Assembly: GCA_020426425.1 (NCBI GenBank)
Contig: JAGQQB010000197.1
Span: 1 to 6,817, forward strand
DNA from: Planctomycetaceae bacterium
GTDB taxonomy: Bacteria; Planctomycetota; Planctomycetia; Planctomycetales; Planctomycetaceae
Direction of reading: 5' to 3'
DNA length: 6,817 nucleotides
Below are positions 1-6,328 of the stretch, piece by piece. Both the position numbers and the translations under genes were made by a program. The stretch's first letter is position 1. The number at the start of each line of letters is the position of its first letter. The notes beneath the pieces are model-generated. The model was given only the letters and a program-made list of their open reading frames with translations. It searched no databases and was not told the DNA's origin.

Positions 1-422
1 ATCCCGGTTTCGAACACTTCCGTCTTCGAGGAGAGATCCTCCAGACGGGGAGGATTGCGGTGAATTGGCCACCGCTCGCCAGCGGCCACTTCGCCCCGAC
101 CATCGATTGCCTCGCCGAGCACGTTGAACACGCGTCCCAACGTCTCTTTGCCAACCGGCACCGACACAGGAGCTCCGGTGTCTTCCACGTCCATGCCTCG
201 GACCATCCCGTCGGTCGATCCGAGAGCGACGCACCGTACGCGGCTGCCACCAAGGTGCTGCTGGACCTCCCCAGTCACCTTGATGTGGACCCCCTTGATC
301 TCTTTGTCCACCTTGATGGCGTTGTAGATCTCAGGCAGATGCCCATCCTGGAACTCGACGTCAAACGTCGATCCGATGATTTGGGTCACTTGGCCGATAT
401 TTGTTGCTGTGGCTGTGCTCAT
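1..422 (-). CDS. atpD: F1 ATP synthase subunit beta, N-terminal 140 residues (partial)
   Basis: The start of the catalytic beta subunit of F1, which binds and converts ADP/ATP in the alpha3beta3 head; the 3' part of the gene lies beyond the window. Translation from the ATG at 422 begins MSTATATNIGQVTQIIG and shows the family's beta-barrel domain, the block HLGGSRVRCVALGSTDGMVRGM-like (residues about 56-77), GRVFNVLGEAID, and the PIHR...EDLSSKTEVFETG block that precedes the nucleotide-binding domain. The Walker A motif is not yet reached. A GAGG at 428-431 with 5 nt spacing supports the start. The upstream neighbour on the minus strand is a heptad-flanked four-helix-bundle cassette, so atpD is separated from atpG by about 450 bp, although in most operons the two are nearly adjacent. 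Identification is secure. Confidence 0.97.
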   Translation of the reverse strand, partial: MSTATATNIGQVTQIIGSTFDVEFQDGHLPEIYNAIKVDKEIKGVHIKVTGEVQQHLGGSRVRCVALGSTDGMVRGMDVEDTGAPVSVPVGKETLGRVFNVLGEAIDGRGEVAAGERWPIHRNPPRLEDLSSKTEVFETG

Positions 423-427
423 GGGTT

Positions 428-431
428 CCTC
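428..431 (-). promoter_or_regulatory. ribosome binding site of atpD
   Basis: The minus strand reads GAGG five bases before the atpD ATG. It lies outside the heptad array (which ends at 444), so the insertion left this site intact, in contrast to the situation at atpG. It also lies inside the left arm of a small hairpin (429-442). Confidence 0.6.
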
Positions 432-442
432 GCTGGCGCGAG
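429..442. other. small hairpin between atpD RBS and heptad array
   Basis: CTCGC at 429-433 and GCGAG at 438-442 form a perfect 5-bp stem around a TGGC tetraloop, one base outside the heptad array that begins at 444. It covers most of the atpD ribosome binding site. It may be a native translational element, part of the insertion target, or chance in a GC-rich genome. Confidence 0.35.
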
Positions 443-443
443 A

Positions 444-471
444 GGAGTTAGGAGTCAGGAGTTGGGAGCTA
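444..471 (+). repeat. heptad array, downstream end of cassette 1 (4 x GGAGTTA-type)
   Basis: Four consecutive 7-bp units: GGAGTTA (444-450), GGAGTCA, GGAGTTG and GGAGCTA (465-471). The array begins 21 bases after the atpD start codon and ends 3 bases before the stop codon of the four-helix-bundle ORF. It is the inverted partner of the array at 838-865. Confidence 0.9.
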
Positions 472-474
472 GGT

Positions 475-834
475 TTATTTTTCCAGAGCGATCCGCAACC
501 CGGTCAGCATGCGTCCTACTTCCTCAAGCTGTACAGTGATTTCCGTCAGTTGGTCGTGTGATATGTATCCCAGTCTCTGGGCGACACCCAAATGAGTGTC
601 AACTTCGGCGAGCGAACCCGCCGCAATGCTCAAGTGATTCAAATAGGCCCCAGTCATCCCCCGCCCTCGCCGTTCCGCGATATTGGCAGGAACCGAGACG
701 ATGGCACGCCTTAGTTGTGATGTCAGCCCGAACCGTTCGACATCCGGGAATCGACGAGTCAGTAGATAGCAGTTCGCAACCAAGTCCATCGCCTTCTGCC
801 ATACCAGCAGGTCACGATGGCTCCGAACATTCAT
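475..834 (-). CDS. four-helix-bundle protein, S23 / 23S rRNA intervening-sequence protein family
   Basis: A complete 119-residue protein, the usual length for this family. It opens with the family pattern around DLLVWQKAMDLV (residues 8-19), then SQLRRAIVSVPANIAE (39-54), the AYLNHLSIAAGSLAEVDTHL segment (63-82) and a final helix QLEEVGRMLTGL (102-113); four amphipathic helices can be drawn. Known relatives occur in rRNA intervening sequences and as Avd accessory proteins of diversity-generating retroelements; they are small, basic and thought to bind nucleic acid, with no established enzymatic activity. The conserved NIAEG is NIAER here. A GGAG at 841-844, 6 nt before the ATG, is part of the flanking heptad array and serves as its ribosome binding site. 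The gene lies between atpG and atpD in the operon direction and should be co-transcribed. No role in ATP synthase is implied. Confidence 0.93.
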   Translation of the reverse strand: MNVRSHRDLLVWQKAMDLVANCYLLTRRFPDVERFGLTSQLRRAIVSVPANIAERRGRGMTGAYLNHLSIAAGSLAEVDTHLGVAQRLGYISHDQLTEITVQLEEVGRMLTGLRIALEK

Positions 835-837
835 CCC

Positions 838-865
838 TAACTCCTAACTCCCAGCTCCTAAATCC
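838..865 (-). repeat. heptad array, upstream end of cassette 1 (4 x GGAGTTA-type, inverted)
   Basis: Read on the minus strand from 865 inward: GGATTTA, GGAGCTG, GGAGTTA, GGAGTTA. The array starts 4 bases after the atpG stop codon and ends 3 bases before the four-helix-bundle start codon, so it fills the whole intergenic space and provides the GGAG used as ribosome binding site. Confidence 0.9.
841..844 (-). promoter_or_regulatory. repeat-derived ribosome binding site of the cassette 1 ORF
   Basis: GGAG of the innermost heptad lies 6 bases upstream of the ATG at 834, an optimal Shine-Dalgarno position. The site is therefore carried by the element's own terminal repeat. Pairing of the two arrays in the mRNA would mask it. 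Confidence 0.6.
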
Positions 866-869
866 TTCC

Positions 870-1742
870 CTACTCCAATGCCGCTGCCCCGCCGATGATT
901 TCGGCGAGTTCGCTGGTAATTTGTGTCTGTCGCGCCCGGTTGTATTCCATCGAGATGTCACGAATCATCTCTCCGGCGTTCTCCGTGGCCGCCTTCATGG
1001 CGACTCGACGGGCAATTTGTTCTCCGACTGCTGCATCGAGGAAGCACTTGAAGAACCGGGCTTTGAATGCAGCGGGGACGATTTCTTCTAAGATCTCTTC
1101 GGCGCTGGGGAGAAACTCGTATTCCACTCCCGAACCACTTTCGCTGGTTCCGCTCGCCAGATCCCCGATCGGAAGTAGCACTTCAGTCGCTGCCGTCTGT
1201 CGGGCGGCGGACAGGAACTGCTGGTAAACGATTTCCACTCGATCGGTCCGGCCAGCGATGTAATCGCCCACCAGTCGCGACGCAATGTCGTTGACTTCGT
1301 CGAAACCGGGCTTGTCTTCGAACTGGGTGTACTTCTGATCGACCGGGACGCCTTCGAACTTCATTGTACTCAGGCCCCGCTTGCCCGAGACTTCCAGACG
1401 CAGATCCAGACCTTCAGCTTTGATCTCGCGAATGCGCGCCATCGCCTGTCGCAGAATGCCGCCGTTGTAACCGCCGCACAAGCCCCGATTCGAGGTCAGC
1501 ACCAGCAATGTGACGTGTTTCGTTTCCGCACGCTGTTGCAGCAAAGGATGCGAGAACTGCAGGTCGGCCTGGGCCAGATCGGCGACGATCTCGTTGATCT
1601 TCTTCGTGTACGCAGCGGCCTCGGTCGCCCGGTCCATCGCCTTCTTAAACCGGGCGGTCGCAATCAATTCCATCGTTCGCGTAATCTTGCGGATGTTGCG
1701 AACGGCCTTGCGGCGTTTAACTAGTGCTCGTGCTTTACCCAT
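870..1742 (-). CDS. atpG: F1 ATP synthase subunit gamma
   Basis: The central rotor shaft of F1, coupling rotation of the c ring to conformational change in the alpha3beta3 head. At 290 residues it has typical length. The N-terminal shaft helix (residues 1-58, with RKAVRNIRKITRTMELIATARF-type sequence) and the C-terminal helix are both present. The Rossmann-like middle carries TSNRGLCGGYN (83-93). The protein ends in the family signature ITSELAEIIGGAAA (275-288). The ATG at 1742 is supported by the conserved N-terminus. Upstream there is no purine-rich ribosome binding site: the 40 bases before the start are the C-rich strand of a heptad array (1748-1782), with only 5 bases between array and ATG. 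Both sides of the gene are therefore bordered by four-helix-bundle cassettes. The function is not in doubt; how its translation starts is the open point. Confidence 0.97.
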   Translation of the reverse strand: MGKARALVKRRKAVRNIRKITRTMELIATARFKKAMDRATEAAAYTKKINEIVADLAQADLQFSHPLLQQRAETKHVTLLVLTSNRGLCGGYNGGILRQAMARIREIKAEGLDLRLEVSGKRGLSTMKFEGVPVDQKYTQFEDKPGFDEVNDIASRLVGDYIAGRTDRVEIVYQQFLSAARQTAATEVLLPIGDLASGTSESGSGVEYEFLPSAEEILEEIVPAAFKARFFKCFLDAAVGEQIARRVAMKAATENAGEMIRDISMEYNRARQTQITSELAEIIGGAAALE

Positions 1743-1747
1743 GGCGA

Positions 1748-1782
1748 GGGGGCAGGGGTCAGGTGTCGGGGATCAGGTGTCA
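1748..1782 (+). repeat. heptad array, downstream end of cassette 2 (5 x GGGGTCA-type)
   Basis: Five consecutive 7-bp units: GGGGGCA (1748-1754), GGGGTCA, GGTGTCG, GGGATCA and GGTGTCA (1776-1782), followed by GGG. It abuts atpG, ending 5 bases from its start codon. Bases 1755-1785 match the inverted array 2155-2185 at 27 of 31 positions, counted by hand. Confidence 0.9.
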
Positions 1783-1829
1783 GGGCTTGCAGTTAGCTTG
1801 CCCATCAGTCCCGACAACATCTTCCTGAT
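1773..1829 (-). other. untranslated C-terminal remnant of the cassette 2 four-helix-bundle gene
   Basis: Directly after the TAG at 1830-1832 the same frame continues for 18 codons as IRKMLSGLMGKLTASPDT, and then TGA. This aligns with VGRMLTGLRIALEK at the end of the intact cassette 1 protein. The TAG stands where that protein has Glu105, so one G-to-T change (GAG to TAG) would explain it. Read through, the protein would have 124 residues and end inside the heptad array. Confidence 0.75.
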
Positions 1830-2147
1830 CTATTCCAGCTGTTGTAAACATGTGGCCTCATGGCCGGGCGCGACGTACTTCAGACGACCGGCGATGAGGA
1901 TGTGCGTTTCAAGTTCTGCTAATGATCCGTAGGCAATGGACAGGTGGTTGATGTAAGCCCCACGCGTGCGACGACTATGGCCTTCTGCGATATTCGCGGG
2001 GACGGAAACCGCCGCCCGCTGCAATTGACTCGCTAATCCATATCGCTCGCTGCTGGGAAAACCTTCCGTCAATCGATAACAGGCAACAACCAACTCCATC
2101 GATTGCTGCCAGACAATCAAGTCTTTGTAACTGCGAATCGGAGTCAT
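1830..2147 (-). CDS. four-helix-bundle protein, S23 / IVS protein family, C-terminally truncated
   Basis: An open frame of 105 residues with strong family features: SYKDLIVWQQSMELV (6-20), SQLQRAAVSVPANIAEG (40-56) and AYINHLSIAYGSLAELETH (64-82). Family members are usually about 115-120 residues, and an in-frame TAG after QQLE removes most of the fourth helix, whose coding sequence remains intact downstream (1773-1829). The product may therefore be unstable, the gene may be a young pseudogene, or the amber codon could be read through; the sequence cannot decide. A G-rich AGGG belonging to the array end lies about 7 nt before the ATG at 2147. It is located between atpA and atpG and oriented with the operon. 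No function in ATP synthesis is implied; nucleic-acid binding is inferred from relatives. Confidence 0.85.
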   Translation of the reverse strand: MTPIRSYKDLIVWQQSMELVVACYRLTEGFPSSERYGLASQLQRAAVSVPANIAEGHSRRTRGAYINHLSIAYGSLAELETHILIAGRLKYVAPGHEATCLQQLE

Positions 2148-2157
2148 GGCTTATCCC

Positions 2158-2185
2158 TGACCTCTGATCCCCGACCCCTGACCCT
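2158..2185 (-). repeat. heptad array, upstream end of cassette 2 (4 x GGGGTCA-type, inverted)
   Basis: Read on the minus strand from 2185 inward: AGGGTCA, GGGGTCG, GGGATCA, GAGGTCA, then GGG. It starts 3 bases after the atpA stop codon. It is the in-register inverted partner of 1755-1785. Confidence 0.9.
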
Positions 2186-2188
2186 TGG

Positions 2189-4313
<2,125 letters not shown>

Positions 4314-4367
4314 GGAGACGAAACTCAAGGGGTTAACGGGAAAACATGACTTGGGGAGAACATGCCC

Positions 4368-5153
4368 TTAGTGGGACATTTCTCCCAAGGTTGCTTCAAT
4401 GAGCCGGTCCTGGTCGGCGGACTGCAGCTGCGATTTCAAGGCAGCCTCAGTTGCCGCGACGACCTTGTCGGCCATCTCCGCGAACAGCGTGTTCAGGGTT
4501 TGATCCTTCACACGCTCAATTTCAAACGTCGCACGCTCGACCGCAGCGGATGCTTCGGTGCGGGCATGGTCCACAATACTCTGCTGGGTGTACTCGGCAT
4601 CGCGATGACCTTCGGCCATCGTTTCGCGAACCGTCTCCTCCAGCGCTTCGAACTGACCACGGAACTTCCGCAGCGTCCCTTCCGCCTGGGTCAGCAACTT
4701 GTCCGCTTCGTCGAGTCGCGCCCATTCGGCCTTCTCGCGATCAGACATGCTGGTCAGCAGGAGATCCCACAGACCAAGCTTCTTAATCGCCAGTACAAAG
4801 CCGATGAATGCAACGAACGACCAGAACGAGAGATCTCCCCAGAAGGAGTACTCATGCCCGTGGCCACCGCCGTGTTCAGTGTGTTCAACAGCGTCGTGCG
4901 CCGCACCTCCCTGATCATGGGCGTGAGCGTCATTTCCGTGAGCATCACTGTGTTCAGCGGGGGCCTGTGCCGCATGATCCGCCCCACCGTGAGCAGCCTT
5001 CGGCCCGTCAGCGTTTGCTGGTTGCTCGGTAGCCGCTTCAGCCCCAGCCACTGGCTGTCCTGCCGGCGCTGGTGCATCAGCCGCGAAGACCAGCGAGGTC
5101 AGCGCGAACGAACACACGAGTACCGAAACACGACTGAGCAACCAACGAATCAT
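4368..5153 (-). CDS. atpF: Fo ATP synthase subunit b, second copy, with signal peptide and His-rich extension
   Basis: One of two b-type peripheral-stalk subunits, which anchor in the membrane beside subunit a and hold F1 via delta. From the ATG at 5153 (261 residues) it begins with a signal-peptide-like MIRWLLSRVSVLVCSFALTSLVFA, cleavable after VFA. A roughly 80-residue Ala/His-rich region with 11 His at residues 55-100 follows, then one membrane segment (about 107-127, FWSFVAFIGFVLAI). A long charged coiled coil starts at SDREKAEWARLDEADKLL. An upstream ATG at 5165 is possible, but an AGAGG touches it directly and is 12 nt from the chosen ATG. Ordinary b subunits have about 160 residues and start at the membrane helix. 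The low-complexity region likely lies on the periplasmic side. Which of the two copies corresponds to b and which to b' cannot be settled by eye. Confidence 0.88.
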   Translation of the reverse strand: MIRWLLSRVSVLVCSFALTSLVFAADAPAPAGQPVAGAEAATEQPANADGPKAAHGGADHAAQAPAEHSDAHGNDAHAHDQGGAAHDAVEHTEHGGGHGHEYSFWGDLSFWSFVAFIGFVLAIKKLGLWDLLLTSMSDREKAEWARLDEADKLLTQAEGTLRKFRGQFEALEETVRETMAEGHRDAEYTQQSIVDHARTEASAAVERATFEIERVKDQTLNTLFAEMADKVVAATEAALKSQLQSADQDRLIEATLGEMSH

Positions 5154-5197
5154 GGCAAATGCCATCCTCTGCTGCGGAGGAATTGGATAATCGACGA

Positions 5198-5860
5198 CTA
5201 ACGTCCCAGTAACTGACCAGTGGCCAACGAGACCTGATTTTCGACTTGGGCATTTAGCTCGTCCAAGGCACGCTGATGCGCCTGTTCGATTTCCGCCAGA
5301 GCCGAATCCTTCACTCGCTGTGCCTCGGCCTGTGCCTGAGCAATGATCTCTCGACCTTCAGACTCGGCCTTGCCACGGGCTTCCGCGATCAGGGCTTTGA
5401 CTTCGGTATGAACTTCCGACATCCGGGCCTCTGTTTCTGCACGCAGCCGGTCGGCTTCGTGCTTGGCCTTGTGAGCCGCCTGTTCGGCACGGACCACACG
5501 GGCTTCGCGCTCGTCCAATCCGTCAATCATTGGCTGCCAGGCAGCCCCTTTCATGACGCGAATGAACAACACGAACAGCACCAATGTGCCCACCAGCAGA
5601 TACGGGTCAATCGCCAATGGCGGCTGCTGCGTATCAGGATGGGTGGCCCAAGGGGGACCAGACTGCTGACCAGATGGTGCCCCAGCGGTCGACTGCTCAT
5701 CGTCCGCAGTCCCATGCGAATCTTCAGCATGCGTGGTCGCTGTGGCGGCCTCGTTTGCGTGAGTCGACGCAGGATGTGCCTCTTCCGCAAAGATCGGCGG
5801 GGAAGCCCCACAGACCAGCAGAAACAGCGCACAGGCACTCAGCAGAATTCGAGACGTCAT
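5198..5860 (-). CDS. atpF: Fo ATP synthase subunit b (b/b'), first copy, with signal peptide and His-rich extension
   Basis: The second b-type stator subunit, 220 residues. Residues 1-25 look like a signal peptide (hydrophobic ILLSACALFLLVCGA, cleavage near IFA-EE). Residues 26-85 form a low-complexity Ala/Thr/His/Ser segment with several His. A membrane helix spans about 86-103 (YLLVGTLVLFVLFIRVM). The typical WQPMIDGLDEREARV (108-122) opens a long Ala/Glu/Arg coiled coil ending in SLATGQLLGR, the usual style of a b-type C-terminus. A weak GGAAG lies 5 nt before the ATG. It sits directly downstream of atpE, the position that b' holds in photosynthetic-type operons; the two stator genes probably form a b/b' heterodimer. 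Confidence 0.92.
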   Translation of the reverse strand: MTSRILLSACALFLLVCGASPPIFAEEAHPASTHANEAATATTHAEDSHGTADDEQSTAGAPSGQQSGPPWATHPDTQQPPLAIDPYLLVGTLVLFVLFIRVMKGAAWQPMIDGLDEREARVVRAEQAAHKAKHEADRLRAETEARMSEVHTEVKALIAEARGKAESEGREIIAQAQAEAQRVKDSALAEIEQAHQRALDELNAQVENQVSLATGQLLGR

Positions 5861-5902
5861 CGGAACTTCCGTACAACGGTCAAGACTGGATGGACGCCAG
5901 AA

Positions 5903-6208
5903 CTACTTCAAGGCAGCCAGCAGACAGACCACCAGAGCGAAGAAGGTTGCCCCTTCGATCAGAGCGGCTGAGAGCAGCATGCCCCCGCGGATGTCGCCGG
6001 AAGCTTCTGGCTGGCGAGCCATGCTTTCGACAGCGGCGGCACCAATTCGGGCGATACCAAATGCGGCACCCAGCATCACGATACCAGCACCAGCCGATGG
6101 CGAGAACTCGATCAGGGCATCGCCTTCAGCAGCCATGGCGGGCACCGCCATGAACAGCAGGGCGACAACAAGCACGGCACAGATTTGAAAGACTCGCAAC
6201 ACGTTCAT
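5903..6208 (-). CDS. atpE: Fo ATP synthase subunit c, with N-terminal leader
   Basis: The rotor-ring proteolipid that carries ions across the membrane. From the ATG at 6208 it has 101 residues. About 27 residues precede the expected mature start and resemble a cleavable signal peptide (VVALLFMAVPAMA-AE). Two membrane hairpin helices follow, joined by the polar loop RQP (65-67), with the essential carboxylate E85 in ALIEGATFF. At the positions where Na+-type c subunits have Gln (helix 1) and Ser after the Glu, this protein has Ile and Gly, so proton coupling is likely. A GAGGAG at 6209-6214 touches the ATG; it is ideally spaced (6 nt) for the in-frame GTG at 6202, which may be the real start. 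The gap 6209-6328 to atpB contains nothing else that I recognise. Confidence 0.96.
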   Translation of the reverse strand: MNVLRVFQICAVLVVALLFMAVPAMAAEGDALIEFSPSAGAGIVMLGAAFGIARIGAAAVESMARQPEASGDIRGGMLLSAALIEGATFFALVVCLLAALK

Positions 6209-6214
6209 CTCCTC
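6209..6214 (-). promoter_or_regulatory. ribosome binding site of atpE
   Basis: GAGGAG on the minus strand directly abuts the ATG at 6208 and is 6 bases upstream of the in-frame GTG at 6202. The spacing argues that initiation may occur at the GTG, shortening the leader by two residues. Confidence 0.6.
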
Positions 6215-6328
6215 AGATGGTCTCCAAAAGATTGCTTGCCACCTGATGGGGCAAAGCCGGATTCAGTAATTTCTCAGCCGGTCCGAGGACAGGCAGATAG
6301 TCCTTGAAGTTCAACCCCGGCGGGCACA

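Larger units (their letters stand above)
444..865 (-). mobile_element. heptad-flanked four-helix-bundle cassette 1 (IVS-like element)
   Basis: A 422-bp unit placed between atpG and atpD. It consists of four tandem 7-bp repeats (consensus GGAGTTA on the plus strand, 444-471), a single four-helix-bundle ORF on the minus strand, and four heptads in inverted orientation (838-865). Aligned as inverted repeats over 31 bases, the ends match at 24 positions by hand; in the transcript three more pair as G-U. No transposase and no clear target-site duplication are visible. The architecture recalls the intervening sequences of bacterial 23S rRNA that encode the same protein family and are bounded by a stem, but here it sits in a protein-coding operon. 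That it is mobile is an inference from the second, divergent copy at 1748-2185. Confidence 0.7.
1748..2185 (-). mobile_element. heptad-flanked four-helix-bundle cassette 2 (IVS-like element)
   Basis: A 438-bp unit between atpA and atpG with the same layout as the cassette at 444-865: a G-rich heptad array, a four-helix-bundle ORF in operon orientation, and an inverted heptad array. The heptad consensus differs (GGGGTCA rather than GGAGTTA), and the encoded protein is about 57% identical to the other (58 of 102 aligned positions by hand). This points to two separate insertions of different subfamilies. No transposase or obvious target duplication is seen. The ORF carries a premature stop, so this copy looks older or inactive. 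Confidence 0.7.

Noticed and set aside
28..57. Palindromic GGAG/CTCC sequence near the window start, possibly another heptad remnant
   Set aside because: It lies within the conserved atpD segment encoding RLEDLSSKTE and shows no 7-bp periodicity.
470..482. Intrinsic terminator at the end of cassette 1, from the TTTATTTTT run next to the array
   Set aside because: The T-run is on the plus strand, whereas transcription of the operon is on the minus strand, where it is an A-run; there is no suitable adjacent GC-rich stem.
444..865. CRISPR array or simple microsatellite as explanation for the heptads
   Set aside because: The units are 7 bp, contiguous and without spacers, so not CRISPR. Inverted placement at both ends of an ORF, matched within each cassette, is not explained by random microsatellite growth.
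444..2185. Diversity-generating retroelement, suggested by Avd-like four-helix-bundle proteins
   Set aside because: No reverse transcriptase, template repeat or variable repeat is present in the window; only the protein fold family is shared.
4362..5201. Plus-strand open frame of 279 codons opposite the second b gene
   Set aside because: Antisense shadow of a well-supported b subunit; no domain, no ribosome binding site, and it spans the real gene's ends.
5276..5971. Plus-strand open frame of 231 codons opposite the first b gene and the end of atpE
   Set aside because: Antisense shadow crossing two real genes; composition reflects the coiled-coil coding strand.
5903..6208. Sodium-driven ATP synthase
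   Set aside because: The c subunit has the carboxylate E85 but lacks the Gln in helix 1 and the Ser after the Glu that coordinate Na+.
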